From contig NZ_PJBC01000004.1 of assembly GCF_002836515.1 (NCBI RefSeq), forward strand, positions 186,001-250,000: a stretch of 64,000 nucleotides of DNA. The letters are read 5' to 3'. The DNA is from Pseudomonas sp. Choline-02u-1 (GTDB taxonomy: Bacteria > Pseudomonadota > Gammaproteobacteria > Pseudomonadales > Pseudomonadaceae). Below, piece after piece: positions 1-9,405 of the stretch. The notes under the pieces were generated by a model. It did not search any database and was not told the DNA's origin. It worked only from the letters and a program-made list of their open reading frames with translations. The translations under genes were made by a program, and so were the position numbers. Positions within the stretch are counted from its first letter, which is position 1, and every line of letters begins with the position of its first letter.

Positions 1-933
1 GTCGCCCAGGCCTATAACCTGATCGTCGATGGCAAGGGCGAATTCAACGCCGCCACCGCTCAGGAAGGCCTCGAAGCCGCTTACGCCCGTGGCGAAAGCG
101 ACGAGTTCGTCAAAGCCACTTCCATCGGCGAGCCGGTCAAAGTCGAAGACGGTGACGCCGTGGTGTTCATGAACTTCCGTGCCGACCGCGCCCGCGAGCT
201 GACCCGGGTGTTCGTCGAAGACGATTTCAAGGAATTCGAGCGCGCCCGTCAGCCGAAACTGGCCGGTTTCGTCATGCTGACCCAGTACGCCGCAAGCATC
301 CCGGCACCGTCGGCCTTCGCCGCCGGCAGCTTGGAAAACGTCCTCGGCGATTACCTGGCGAAAAACGGCAAGACCCAGCTGCGCATCGCTGAAACCGAAA
401 AATACGCTCATGTGACCTTCTTCTTCTCCGGCGGTCGCGAAGAACCATTCCCGGGCGAAGAGCGCATCCTGATTCCGTCGCCGAAAGTCGCCACCTACGA
501 CTTGCAGCCGGAAATGAGCGCACCCGAGGTGACCGACCGCATCGTCGATGCCATCGAAAACCAGCGTTACGACGTGATCGTGGTCAACTACGCCAACGGC
601 GACATGGTCGGCCACAGCGGCGTGTTCGACGCAGCGGTCAAAGCGGTCGAATGCCTGGACACCTGCGTCGGGCGCATCGTTGAAGCTCTGGAAAAAGTAG
701 GCGGCGAAGCACTGATCACCGCCGACCACGGCAACGTCGAGCAGATGGCCGACGAATCCACCGGCCAGGCGCACACCGCGCACACCACCGAGCCGGTGCC
801 GTTCATCTATGTCGGCAAACGCGACCTCAAGGTGCGTGAGGGTGGCGTACTGGCGGACGTAGCGCCGACCATGCTGATGCTGCTGGGCCTGGAAAAACCG
901 ACAGAGATGACCGGCACTTCCATCCTCGTATAA
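1..933 (+). CDS. gpmI: 2,3-bisphosphoglycerate-independent phosphoglycerate mutase (5' end outside window)
   Basis: Interconverts 3-phosphoglycerate and 2-phosphoglycerate in cytosolic glycolysis and gluconeogenesis, using two Mn ions rather than a bisphosphoglycerate cofactor. The frame is open from base 1, so the N-terminal part, including the phosphoserine region, lies upstream; about 310 of the usual 510 residues are present. Visible family signatures are [29 protein letters not shown], the metal-binding [11 protein letters not shown] and the HTTEPVPFI segment, followed by the usual C-terminus ending MTGTSILV. The stop lies just before a REPIN. The methionine at 160 is internal, not the start. 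Confidence 0.97.
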   Translation, partial: VAQAYNLIVDGKGEFNAATAQEGLEAAYARGESDEFVKATSIGEPVKVEDGDAVVFMNFRADRARELTRVFVEDDFKEFERARQPKLAGFVMLTQYAASIPAPSAFAAGSLENVLGDYLAKNGKTQLRIAETEKYAHVTFFFSGGREEPFPGEERILIPSPKVATYDLQPEMSAPEVTDRIVDAIENQRYDVIVVNYANGDMVGHSGVFDAAVKAVECLDTCVGRIVEALEKVGGEALITADHGNVEQMADESTGQAHTAHTTEPVPFIYVGKRDLKVREGGVLADVAPTMLMLLGLEKPTEMTGTSILV

Positions 934-946
934 ACGCCGCTAATCC

Positions 947-1038
947 CTGTGGAGGCGGGCTTGCTCGCGAATACGATGGATCAGTCGATATCAATGTCGC
1001 CTGACACAGCGCTTTCGCGAGCAAGCCCGCTCCCACAG
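947..1038. repeat. REPIN (paired inverted REP elements)
   Basis: Two inverted copies of the Pseudomonas REP consensus: the left arm at 947-971 contains GCGGGCTTGCTCGCGAA and the right arm at 1014-1038 contains TTCGCGAGCAAGCCCGC. About 42 bases of non-palindromic spacer lie between them. It sits between gpmI and envC and can form a long hairpin, so it may limit read-through. The same family recurs at 11836 and 40901. These elements are mobilised in trans by RAYT transposases; none is present in this window. Confidence 0.9.
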
Positions 1039-1149
1039 TGGATTTTGGTGTTTTTCTGTCCAGTTATCACACAGCCCCAATTGGGCGTTTTTTTTGCAGC
1101 CTCGGGCGGGCATACTAGGCCGTCCCTTACCCTGGTGCCGCCCGCCCCT

Positions 1150-2436
1150 ATGCTTCGCGTCCTGATCGCCCTTGCTCTGACCTGTCTGCTCCAGCCGGCC
1201 TTCGCCGACGAGCGCGCGCAAACCCAACAGCAGTTGGACGCCACGCGTCAGGACATTGCCGAGCTGAAAAAGCTTCTGGGCAAGTTGCAGGAAGAAAAAT
1301 CCGGCGTGCAGAAAGAGCTCAAGGGCACTGAAACCGAGATGGGCAAGCTGCAGAAGCAGGTCGACGCCCTGCAGAAAGAACTGCAGAAAAGCGAATCCGA
1401 GCTGCAGCGGCTCGATGCAGAGAAAAAAAAACTCCAGAGCGCGCGCACTGAACAGCAGCGACTGATCGCGATTCAGGCCCGTGCGGCCTATCAGAACGGT
1501 CGTCAGGAATATCTCAAGCTGCTGCTCAATCAGCAGAATCCCGAGAAATTCGCCCGCACCCTGACCTATTACGATTACCTGAGCCAGGCTCGCCTGGAGC
1601 AGCTGAAAAACTTCAACGAAACCCTGCGCCAACTGGCCAATGTCGAAAAAGACATCGGCCTGCAGCAGGCGCAGTTGCTGGTACAGAAAAGCGATCTCGA
1701 CACTCAACGCGAAGCCCTCGAGAAAGTGCGCAAGGAGCGCCAGCAGGTTCTCGCCAAACTTAATGACGACGTGAAAGCCCGCGACCAGAAACTCGCCGCC
1801 CGCGAGCAGGATCAGGCAGACCTGTCTAAAGTCCTTAAAACCATTGAAGAAACCCTGGCCCGTCAGGCTCGTGAGGCAGAAGAAGCGCGACAGAAAGCGC
1901 TGATCGCCCAGCAGGAAGCGGAAAAAAAGCGCTTGCGTGAGGCGCAGGCTGACACCAGCGACGCCCCACGAAAACCCGCCAGATCAAGCCCCGGCGCGCT
2001 GGTATCGAGCAGCGGTGAAACGTTTGGCGGGCCTTTTGCTGCAACCCGGGGAAAACTTCCGTGGCCGGTTGATGGTCGATTACTCGCACGCTTCGGTGAA
2101 AGCCGCGGCGACGATGCCCGAACCAAGTGGGACGGCGTGATGATCAGCGCCTCCGCCGGCAGTCAAGTGCATGCCGTCCATGGCGGTCGCGTGGTGTTCG
2201 CCGACTGGCTGCGCGGTGCCGGGCTGCTGGTGATCCTCGATCACGGCAACGGTTTTTTGAGTCTGTACGGCCACAACCAGACGCTGCTCAAGTCGGCGGG
2301 TGATGTGGTCAAAGCGGGTGAGTCGATCTCCACTGTCGGTAACAGTGGCGGTCAGGACACGCCAGCGCTGTATTTCGCAATTCGTCAGCAGGGTCACCCG
2401 AGTGATCCGGCGCAATGGTGTCGTGCGCAAGGATAA
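1150..2436 (+). CDS. envC: Murein hydrolase activator EnvC-like (coiled coil plus degenerate LytM domain)
   Basis: Periplasmic activator of cell-wall amidases during septum splitting. The ATG at 1150 begins a clear signal peptide (MLRVLIALALTCLLQPAFA, cleaved near residue 19). Residues about 22-250 are a Lys/Glu/Gln-rich coiled coil, and residues about 310-425 form a LytM/M23 domain. The zinc ligands of active M23 enzymes are replaced: WDGVMI stands where HxGxD is expected and LYFAIR where LHFxIR is expected. The domain should therefore be non-catalytic, as in EnvC, and act by stimulating an amidase. The frame stays open upstream to 949, but that part runs through the REPIN and is not coding. 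ctpA follows after 31 bases, so the two are probably co-transcribed. Confidence 0.9.
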   Translation: MLRVLIALALTCLLQPAFADERAQTQQQLDATRQDIAELKKLLGKLQEEKSGVQKELKGTETEMGKLQKQVDALQKELQKSESELQRLDAEKKKLQSARTEQQRLIAIQARAAYQNGRQEYLKLLLNQQNPEKFARTLTYYDYLSQARLEQLKNFNETLRQLANVEKDIGLQQAQLLVQKSDLDTQREALEKVRKERQQVLAKLNDDVKARDQKLAAREQDQADLSKVLKTIEETLARQAREAEEARQKALIAQQEAEKKRLREAQADTSDAPRKPARSSPGALVSSSGETFGGPFAATRGKLPWPVDGRLLARFGESRGDDARTKWDGVMISASAGSQVHAVHGGRVVFADWLRGAGLLVILDHGNGFLSLYGHNQTLLKSAGDVVKAGESISTVGNSGGQDTPALYFAIRQQGHPSDPAQWCRAQG

Positions 2437-2467
2437 GCGCCGCATCTAATTCAGGAGTTCGTTCGAC

Positions 2468-3787
2468 ATGCTGCATTTGTCCCGCCTTACCTCGCTGGCC
2501 CTGACGATCGCTCTGGTGATCGGCGCGCCTCTGGCGTTCGCCGCGCAACCGGCACCGGCCGTGGCTCCGGCAGGCACTGCTGCAACCGCCAAGGCGCCAC
2601 TACCGCTGGAAGAGCTGCGTACTTTCGCCGAGGTCATGGACCGGATCAAAGCCGCGTACGTCGAACCGGTGGACGACAAGACCCTGCTGGAAAACGCGAT
2701 CAAGGGCATGCTCAGCAACCTTGACCCGCATTCGGCCTATCTCGGCCCCGAAGACTTCACCGAGCTGCAGGAAAGCACCAGCGGTGAGTTCGGCGGTCTG
2801 GGCATCGAAGTCGGCGCCGAGGATGGCTTCATCAAGGTCGTCTCGCCGATCGATGACACCCCGGCGTCGAAAGCGGGTATTCAGGCCGGCGATTTTATCG
2901 TCAAGATCAACGGCCAGCCAACCCGCGGCCAGACCATGACCGAAGCCGTCGACAAGATGCGCGGCAAGATCGGCCAGAAAATCACCCTGACCCTTGTGCG
3001 CGATGGCGGTACGCCGTTCGACGTGACCCTGGCGCGTGCGGTGATTCAGGTCAAGAGCGTCAAGGCACAGCTGCTCGAATCGGGTTACGGCTACATCCGC
3101 ATTACCCAGTTCCAGGTCAAGACCGGTGACGAAGTCTCCAAGGCGCTGGCCAAGCTGCGCAAGGACAACGGCAAGAAGCTCAACGGCATCATTCTCGACC
3201 TGCGTAACAACCCGGGCGGCGTGCTGCAATCGGCGGTGGAAGTGGTCGACCACTTCATCACCAAAGGCCTGATCGTTTACACCAAGGGCCGCATCGCCAA
3301 CTCCGAACTGCGCTTCTCCGCGACCGGCAAGGACGAAAGCGAAGCAGTGCCGATGGTCGTGCTGATCAACGGCGGCAGCGCTTCGGCTTCGGAAATTGTC
3401 GCAGGCGCCCTGCAGGACCAGAAACGCGCTGTGGTCATGGGCACCACCAGTTTCGGCAAGGGCTCGGTACAAACCGTGCTGCCGCTGAACAACGACCGCG
3501 CATTGAAAATCACCACCGCGCTGTACTTTACGCCCAATGGCCGTTCGATCCAGGCCCAGGGCATCGTCCCGGACATCGAAGTGCGCCGCGCGAAAATCAC
3601 CAACGAAGTCGACAGTGAATACTTCAAGGAAGCCGATCTGCAAGGGCACCTGGGCAACGGCAACGGCGGCGCCGACAAACCGAGCGGTTCGGCTGGCAAG
3701 GCCAAAGCCATGCCGCAGGATGACGATTATCAGCTCGCCCAAGCCCTGAGCCTGCTCAAAGGGCTGAGCATCACATCCGGCCGTTGA
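2468..3787 (+). CDS. ctpA: S41 family C-terminal processing peptidase
   Basis: Periplasmic serine protease that trims or degrades envelope proteins. In P. aeruginosa CtpA degrades peptidoglycan cross-link hydrolases with a lipoprotein partner. It has 439 residues with a signal peptide at 1-26, a PDZ domain around 108-190 and the S41 domain after it. The Ser-Lys pair is visible as Ser306 in GGSASASEI and Lys331 in FGKGSVQ, 25 residues apart as in Tsp, with Gln335 nearby. CAGGAG at about 2451 is the ribosome binding site. It sits between envC and the polysaccharide deacetylase with minimal gaps, giving a cell-wall remodelling operon. Confidence 0.95.
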   Translation: MLHLSRLTSLALTIALVIGAPLAFAAQPAPAVAPAGTAATAKAPLPLEELRTFAEVMDRIKAAYVEPVDDKTLLENAIKGMLSNLDPHSAYLGPEDFTELQESTSGEFGGLGIEVGAEDGFIKVVSPIDDTPASKAGIQAGDFIVKINGQPTRGQTMTEAVDKMRGKIGQKITLTLVRDGGTPFDVTLARAVIQVKSVKAQLLESGYGYIRITQFQVKTGDEVSKALAKLRKDNGKKLNGIILDLRNNPGGVLQSAVEVVDHFITKGLIVYTKGRIANSELRFSATGKDESEAVPMVVLINGGSASASEIVAGALQDQKRAVVMGTTSFGKGSVQTVLPLNNDRALKITTALYFTPNGRSIQAQGIVPDIEVRRAKITNEVDSEYFKEADLQGHLGNGNGGADKPSGSAGKAKAMPQDDDYQLAQALSLLKGLSITSGR

Positions 3788-3789
3788 GG

Positions 3790-4566
3790 ATGTCGCTGCG
3801 TTTTCTGTTCGTTCTATTGTGCTGTCTGGCGGGTACTGTTCACGCAGAGCCCGCCAGCCCGAAACCACCCAAAGCCTACCTGACGCTGATCATCGATGAC
3901 CTGGGGCAGAACCTGCCCCGGGATCGTCGCGTGCTCGCCCTGCCCGGCCCGGTGACCACCGCGATCATGCCGGATACGCCGCACGCTACCGAGTTTGCCC
4001 GCGAGGCCCATCGCGCGGGCAAACTCGTCATCCTGCACATGCCAATGGACCCGGCCACCGGGCCGTATGCCTGGCATCCGGAACTGCCGATCGAAGAGCT
4101 GCAGAAACGCCTGAATGCGGCGTTCGAAAAAGTGCCATTCACCGCCGGCATCAACAATCACATGGGCAGCCGCATGACCGCGCAGCCAGCGGCGATGGCG
4201 TGGTTGATGGCTGAGTTGCAGCGCCGGCACAAGTTCTTCGTCGACAGCCGCACCAGCGCTCAAACGGTCGCCGCGCAGCAGGCGCAGAAAATCGATCTGG
4301 CGAGTGTCTCGCGAGACGTATTCCTCGATGACGAACGTACCGAAGCGGCGATCGCCACTCAGTTGCAAACCGCGATCGCCCTGGCCCACAAACAAGGTTC
4401 AGCGGTAATGATCGGCCATCCGTATCCGCAGACGCTGGCGGTGCTCGAGCGCGAGTTGCCCAAGCTGAAGGCGCAAGGCATCGACTGGATCGATATCAGG
4501 CAGATGATCAGCGTGCGCAGCAACCGTGCCATGGCTGGCCATGGCAAGGACGGCGTTTACCGGTAA
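3790..4566 (+). CDS. Divergent polysaccharide deacetylase family protein (YibQ-like)
   Basis: Secreted protein of the divergent polysaccharide deacetylase family (PF04748, YibQ). A signal peptide (MSLRFLFVLLCCLAGTVHA) precedes about 235 mature residues with family landmarks LIIDDLGQN, TTAIMPD, HMPMDP, NNHMGS, FVDSRTSAQT and a late GHPYP. The family has the NodB-like fold and is assumed to act on a cell-wall or envelope glycan, but its substrate is not established. The ATG at 3790 starts 2 bases after the ctpA stop. A TTG at 3784 overlapping that stop is an alternative start and would add two residues. Co-occurrence with envC and ctpA supports an envelope role. Confidence 0.88.
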   Translation: MSLRFLFVLLCCLAGTVHAEPASPKPPKAYLTLIIDDLGQNLPRDRRVLALPGPVTTAIMPDTPHATEFAREAHRAGKLVILHMPMDPATGPYAWHPELPIEELQKRLNAAFEKVPFTAGINNHMGSRMTAQPAAMAWLMAELQRRHKFFVDSRTSAQTVAAQQAQKIDLASVSRDVFLDDERTEAAIATQLQTAIALAHKQGSAVMIGHPYPQTLAVLERELPKLKAQGIDWIDIRQMISVRSNRAMAGHGKDGVYR

Positions 4567-4681
4567 CACCCGGTCACCTTGCAATACATAGTTACCACCG
4601 AACGCCCCGCCTCGTTCCGGATAGTGAGACCTGCAACAGGTCGCGGCTCCTTTGAGTCGCTTTCAACTATCAGGAGTGCCT

Positions 4682-6055
4682 ATGACAAGCAATGCCCCGA
4701 TCATCCCGCCCGTTGGGCGAGCTGAACCGATCCGCATCGATAACCTGCTGATCAACTTCACAACAGAATTCCTGCGCATCTGGGATACCGACGGTGTGTC
4801 GTCCAGACCTGCGTCGTTCTGGCGCCCGACCCCGGCTCCCGACGCGCTGCCCGGTTATTTCCCCTTGGGCGATGTCGTCACCAGAGGCGTTGGCAACATC
4901 AATGGCGAACGAGTGGTGGCGGTGGCTTGTGAGGCAGATATCGCCAGCACTGACCCCACCAAGGGCCGGGCGCTGCGGCGTCCCGATGATTATGAGCTGG
5001 TCTGGAAGGATTCCGGGTCAGGCTCAAAACGAGATCTGTCGATCTGGCGACCGCTGCCTCCTGCAGGCTATGTGGCGCTGGGGTCGGTGTGTTCGAATGA
5101 TCATGAAAAACCTTCGCTGAACGCGGTCCGCTGCGTTCGTGCAGACCTGGTGATCGCTTCGAATTCAAGCGAGTTGATCTGGGACGACAAAGGCAGCAAA
5201 GCCCGGCAGCGCATCAGTAGCTGGAGCGCCGTTCCTCCAGCGGCTTCACCGGGCGAGGTCTATTTGGCATCGGGCAGTTTTTTCAGCTTGAGTGACTACA
5301 CCCGACCTGCCAGTTTCCCCGTCTATTGCTTGCGCTTGCAGATTGGCCTGCAGCTTTACACACGCCCATCGCCACCGATTCTCTGCGGGGAAACGCCGAC
5401 CCCTGTAGACGCAGTGGACGATCCTACTTACAGCGCCGTTCTGCCCTGGTTCACGGTTAAGGATCCGCGTTACACCGTCGCCGAGCAGTTGCGTGATTCA
5501 CCTTCCTACCTGCTGGAACGCAAGGATCGGTACGTGCTCGTCGGACACGCACGCAACAGTGGCAACAACAGTCAGATATTCAGATGGACTGCGCCTCGCG
5601 CTCAACGCACTGCCGGCTTGCGGACTTTCACCCAAACGACTTCCGTCGAATTCGGCGCCCAATGGAAAACCGGTCAGCACAGCGCGCTGATGTTTTCCGC
5701 ACGCCTGGGCCATGATTTCACCCAATGCGAAGTGCATGCGAATGATTGGCTCAATACGGCGGCAATCGAAGTGGTTGCGGTGGTGGACAAAAACCGCTCA
5801 GTGGCGGCCTATCTGGTGCAGAGCGATTACAGACTGGTGCGCGCCGACGGCACCTCAGTGACGGACGGCTTCAGCTACACCGATGGCAATAGCCTGCACA
5901 TCAGCCAGTACGCGGCAACCGAGCCCGAAATCATCGTCGCGCCAGATACGGAGGCAGTCGAAGATCAGGCTGTGCAGCCGTCTCTGAGCGAGAACGAAAT
6001 CAGCGCCCCGCTGCCAGAGCCCGACCCGTCCGCCGCTACAGATAGCGCGCCATGA
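4682..6055 (+). CDS. Vps62-related (DUF946-type) protein
   Basis: A 457-residue protein resembling the Vps62/DUF946 family, known mainly from fungi and plants and scattered in bacteria. The first 230 residues have repeated blocks of the kind SSRPASFWRPTP, PGYFPLGDV, ELVWKDSGSGSKRDLSIWRP and YVALGSV, the family's WxP...G(Y/F)xxLG pattern. No signal peptide or membrane segment is seen. The acidic, Pro-rich tail is low complexity. CAGGAG ten bases before the ATG at 4682 fixes the start; the frame is also open to 4652. The 3' end overlaps the convergent solute-binding protein gene by 20 bases. Function is unknown; a membrane or carbohydrate-binding role is a guess. Confidence 0.75.
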   Translation: MTSNAPIIPPVGRAEPIRIDNLLINFTTEFLRIWDTDGVSSRPASFWRPTPAPDALPGYFPLGDVVTRGVGNINGERVVAVACEADIASTDPTKGRALRRPDDYELVWKDSGSGSKRDLSIWRPLPPAGYVALGSVCSNDHEKPSLNAVRCVRADLVIASNSSELIWDDKGSKARQRISSWSAVPPAASPGEVYLASGSFFSLSDYTRPASFPVYCLRLQIGLQLYTRPSPPILCGETPTPVDAVDDPTYSAVLPWFTVKDPRYTVAEQLRDSPSYLLERKDRYVLVGHARNSGNNSQIFRWTAPRAQRTAGLRTFTQTTSVEFGAQWKTGQHSALMFSARLGHDFTQCEVHANDWLNTAAIEVVAVVDKNRSVAAYLVQSDYRLVRADGTSVTDGFSYTDGNSLHISQYAATEPEIIVAPDTEAVEDQAVQPSLSENEISAPLPEPDPSAATDSAP

Positions 6056-6791
6056 TTTCATCGACCACGCCTTCTTTGCGCAGTTGATCCAGCGCGGTCT
6101 GAAGCTTGTTCACCACCTCATCGGAAACGTCCTTGTTCAGCGCCAGGTACAGCTCGGCGCTGTTGAAGCGCAGCACGGTCTTCAGACCGGTCACGCCATC
6201 CTGCCGCGCCAGATAACGGCCGGCAGGATCACCCGTGGCCCACAGATCGATCTGGCCGTTGACAAGTTTTTTTGCATTGTCCTGATCACGCAGCACCACG
6301 ATCGGCTTCAGGCCCTGCTTGGTCAGCGTTTCGGCAATCGCGTCACCCTTGTAGGCGCCGATCTTGTACTTGCGCGCATCATTGAGCGTCTCGAGAGTGA
6401 TCTTGCTGTCAGCCTTGGCCAGCAGGATCCAGTCATCCGGGCCGATCGGGCCGACCCACTTGAACAGTTTTTCGCGATCGGGCAGGCGCGCCATGACGAA
6501 GGCCCCGTAGCCGGGATTTTCCAGCGCGAGTTTGTAGACGCGCTCCCAGGGGAAACGCAGGGTCAGGCTGTAAGTGAGGCCGGCGCGCTGGAACATCTCG
6601 CGAACGATGTCAGTGGCAATGCCGTTGATGTTTTCGCCCTGAGCGAAATTCTTGCCGTTTTTCGCCATGTTGTACGGCGGGAAGTTTTCGGTGAGCAGCA
6701 CCAGATCGGTGGCGGGACTGGTTTCGCCCCGGGCATTGCTGATGAGCAACAATGAGGCGCTGGCGAGAACAACAAGCAGGCGTTTGATCAT
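6036..6791 (-). CDS. Periplasmic substrate-binding protein, amino-acid type (family 3), orphan
   Basis: A 251-residue extracytoplasmic solute-binding protein. The signal peptide is MIKRLLVVLASASLLLISNARG. The typical domain follows, with VLLTENFPPYNM at the start, FPWERVYKLALENPG, and the second-lobe segment YKIGAYKGDAIAETL. It is related to the PAAT binding proteins, but there is no permease or ATPase beside it. It may work with a transporter elsewhere or as a sensor input. The 3' end overlaps the Vps62-like gene on the other strand by 20 bases. The ligand cannot be deduced. Confidence 0.85.
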   Translation of the reverse strand: MIKRLLVVLASASLLLISNARGETSPATDLVLLTENFPPYNMAKNGKNFAQGENINGIATDIVREMFQRAGLTYSLTLRFPWERVYKLALENPGYGAFVMARLPDREKLFKWVGPIGPDDWILLAKADSKITLETLNDARKYKIGAYKGDAIAETLTKQGLKPIVVLRDQDNAKKLVNGQIDLWATGDPAGRYLARQDGVTGLKTVLRFNSAELYLALNKDVSDEVVNKLQTALDQLRKEGVVDEIMARYL

Positions 6792-7076
6792 GTCGGGCTA
6801 CCGGAATCCATGGCGTGCCCAAGAGTGCCTTGGGTGCGCCATGCTGTCCACTGGCCTGTATGAAATCAATGCGCCTCGGCCCAATCGGGGGCGGCGATAA
6901 GATATTCCTTCGGCGGGCCTTTCTTAACTACGCCAACAACAAACAGAGTTGAAACTCCTGGCAATAACCACATGACTTACATTTGGCTACAGCACAAATA
7001 ACATAACAATGAAAGATTCAAATTAGAGTAATTGGAACCAGGCTTTATTATTTCACCCCTCGACTAAGGATCGGTC

Positions 7077-8564
7077 ATGAACTACACATCAAAAATAACA
7101 GCAATTATTGCCTTTCCGGCAATCATCTTCGCTCTAACGTCTTGTTCATATGCAGTTCCTGCACCTGCAGAGCCGGTTCTTTTGAACAATTCTCTTGGCC
7201 AGAATAATCACTTGAATGGTATTGGACAGATCTTCAAAGGAGACCTTCGCTATTGCACGGCTTTTCTCGTCGACAGCCGCGACTCTGAAAATAACGCAAA
7301 CGGCCCGGCGTATATCCTTACCAACGGACATTGCGCGTCCATCTGGATTGGAACGGTCGCGGATCGTTCCTATGAGGGCCAGATACAATTCAATTACTTT
7401 CAAGACACGCAGCTGGAGGGCAGGCGTTACGACATCCAAAAGATCAACTGGGCCAGCCTGGCCGGCACCGATGTAGCGGTCATGCAATTGAACAGTTCGC
7501 TGCAAGCGGTGATCGCCGCCGGCATCAACCCGCTCAAGGCGGCGCCCAAAGCACCTGAGCAACTCACCCAGGTCACGGTTATCGGCGCGCCCTCAAGTGC
7601 GCCGGGCCTGAGGCTCTCGTCCTGTACTCAAGAGCCAGCAAACACGACACTGATCAAGTATCTGACCGTTCATACCGATTACCAGAAACAGGATTGCAAA
7701 GGCATTGAACCGGGGTCATCCGGTTCTCCGGTCATTGATATCGCTACGGGAGAAGTTACCGGCGTCCTGTCGGGAACCACTTATGGGATATCAACGGGCG
7801 ACCTGTGCTTTTGGCATGGACTTTGTGCAAAGCCTGATCGCCGAGCCGTTTTGCCTGATCAGGCCAGCCAGAGTTTCCCGATCGATTATCTGATGCCCTG
7901 TTTTTCTGAAGGTCGCTTCAACATGAATGCGCCTGCCTGCTCGCTAAAGCCTGAATTCAATTTCAGAGCCAGAACCAACTCAGACGTTACGCTTTATAAA
8001 GCACCTCAGAAGGAATACGAAAAGAGTCCAGCCTGGGACGTGAACTTTTCAATGAGCACGAAATTCTTTCGATTCAAAACCGTGCGCGACGCCCATGCCT
8101 GTTACCTGCCAGAAGATTACAGCAACCCGATCAATCTCAGCACCGGCCTTGTTGATGCACCGATCGGCAGCATGGCAGGCTTATATTATCTGTGCCTGGT
8201 GGGTGTCGACTCAGTTGAGCAACAACTCATCGCGGGCGAATTACGCAACACACAAATTCTGCCGGCGCGGCTGGTTAATCCAGGCGGGATTTCACTGTCT
8301 GAACCGGCGCCTCACATCAAGCACGGCGCTGAAGAACTGCTGATCGAATATCGTCAAACCACCGATCGCAATATCTGGACTCAGATATACGTCGGGGCAG
8401 TCGATTCAACAGACTGCGCCGGCATCGATTCGAGAAGCTACACCAAGATAGGCGACAGCTTTCTGGTACCCAACGAAGCCCTGCCGTTGACGCTGTGCAG
8501 CTACACCATGGATCGCGACTTCAATACCTCTGCCGTGCGCACAGAAATACTGCAAAAACCTTGA
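7077..8564 (+). CDS. Trypsin-like serine protease, predicted lipoprotein
   Basis: A 495-residue secreted protease. The N-terminus has a hydrophobic stretch followed by LTSC, a lipobox that would place the lipidated Cys at residue 23. The chymotrypsin-fold triad is readable: His in LTNGHCAS, Asp in GTDVAVMQL and Ser in EPGSSGSPVID. The roughly 240 residues after the protease domain are Cys-containing and unrecognised, perhaps a C-terminal recognition or inhibitory domain. The upstream 285 bases (6792-7076) are AT-rich, and base composition at the 5' end is lower in GC than the neighbours, which suggests recent acquisition. It is a single gene with no visible operon partner. Confidence 0.85.
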   Translation: MNYTSKITAIIAFPAIIFALTSCSYAVPAPAEPVLLNNSLGQNNHLNGIGQIFKGDLRYCTAFLVDSRDSENNANGPAYILTNGHCASIWIGTVADRSYEGQIQFNYFQDTQLEGRRYDIQKINWASLAGTDVAVMQLNSSLQAVIAAGINPLKAAPKAPEQLTQVTVIGAPSSAPGLRLSSCTQEPANTTLIKYLTVHTDYQKQDCKGIEPGSSGSPVIDIATGEVTGVLSGTTYGISTGDLCFWHGLCAKPDRRAVLPDQASQSFPIDYLMPCFSEGRFNMNAPACSLKPEFNFRARTNSDVTLYKAPQKEYEKSPAWDVNFSMSTKFFRFKTVRDAHACYLPEDYSNPINLSTGLVDAPIGSMAGLYYLCLVGVDSVEQQLIAGELRNTQILPARLVNPGGISLSEPAPHIKHGAEELLIEYRQTTDRNIWTQIYVGAVDSTDCAGIDSRSYTKIGDSFLVPNEALPLTLCSYTMDRDFNTSAVRTEILQKP

Positions 8565-8567
8565 CCC

Positions 8568-8604
8568 GTCGGGCGGCAAGCAACCCGCATGGGTTTGCGC
8601 CCGA
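8568..8604. terminator. Stem-loop between convergent genes
   Basis: GTCGGGC and GCCCGAC pair around an inner GCAACCC/GGGTTTGC stem. It lies between the stop of the protease gene and the convergent stop of hisF. The T-run is poor, so termination is inferred from position and stem strength. Confidence 0.5.
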
Positions 8605-8625
8605 CCGTGTTCAGACTCAACCTGA

Positions 8626-9396
8626 TCAGCGCATCACGATGCCGCGATGCGCCATGTAAGCCTTGGCTTCCTGCACGGTGTATTCGCCAAAGTGGAAAAT
8701 ACTCGCCGCCAGCACCGCACTGGCGTGGCCTTCAAGAATGCCGTCAGCCAGATGCTGCAGATTGCCGACGCCGCCGGAGGCGATCACCGGAATGCCCAGC
8801 GCGTCGCTGATCGCGCGGGTCACGCCGAGGTCGAAGCCGTTCTTCATGCCGTCCTGATCCATGCTGGTCAGGAGGATCTCGCCGGCACCGAGGCCTTCCA
8901 TTTTCTTCGCCCACTCGACTGCGTCGAGGCCGGTCGGCTTGCGCCCGCCGTGGGTGAAGATTTCCCAGCGCGGGGTTTCGCCGGGGCCGGAGACTTTCTT
9001 GGCGTCGATGGCGACGACGATGCACTGCGAGCCGAAATGCTGCGCAGCTTCGCCGACGAACTCCGGGTTGAACACAGCAGCGGTGTTGATCGAGACCTTG
9101 TCCGCGCCGGCATTGAGCAGGTTGCGGATGTCCTGCACGGTGCGCACGCCACCGCCGACGGTCAGCGGGATGAACACCTGACTGGCCATGCGCTCGACGG
9201 TATGCAGCGTGGTGTCACGACCGTCGACGCTGGCGGTGATGTCAAGGAAGGTAATCTCGTCGGCACCCTGCTCGTCGTAGCGACGGGCGATTTCCACCGG
9301 GTCACCGGCGTCGCGGATGTTCTCGAACTTCACGCCTTTAACGACCCGGCCGTTGTCCACGTCCAGGCAAGGGATTATGCGTTTGGCCAGCGCCAT
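8626..9396 (-). CDS. hisF: Imidazole glycerol phosphate synthase cyclase subunit HisF
   Basis: Cyclase half of IGP synthase. It takes ammonia from HisH and converts PRFAR to imidazole glycerol phosphate and AICAR. It is a 256-residue (beta/alpha)8 barrel. The catalytic aspartates are Asp12 in [12 protein letters not shown] and Asp131 in VAIDAKK, matching Asp11/Asp130 of the Thermotoga enzyme. The phosphate-binding GGGVRT and ASGGVG loops are intact. It is the last gene of the minus-strand his cluster, 9 bases after hisA. Confidence 0.98.
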   Translation of the reverse strand: MALAKRIIPCLDVDNGRVVKGVKFENIRDAGDPVEIARRYDEQGADEITFLDITASVDGRDTTLHTVERMASQVFIPLTVGGGVRTVQDIRNLLNAGADKVSINTAAVFNPEFVGEAAQHFGSQCIVVAIDAKKVSGPGETPRWEIFTHGGRKPTGLDAVEWAKKMEGLGAGEILLTSMDQDGMKNGFDLGVTRAISDALGIPVIASGGVGNLQHLADGILEGHASAVLAASIFHFGEYTVQEAKAYMAHRGIVMR

Positions 9397-9405
9397 GGTC
9401 AGTCC

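Noticed and set aside
2600..3868. 422-codon minus-strand frame over ctpA
   Set aside because: Antisense to an intact S41 protease with readable catalytic residues.
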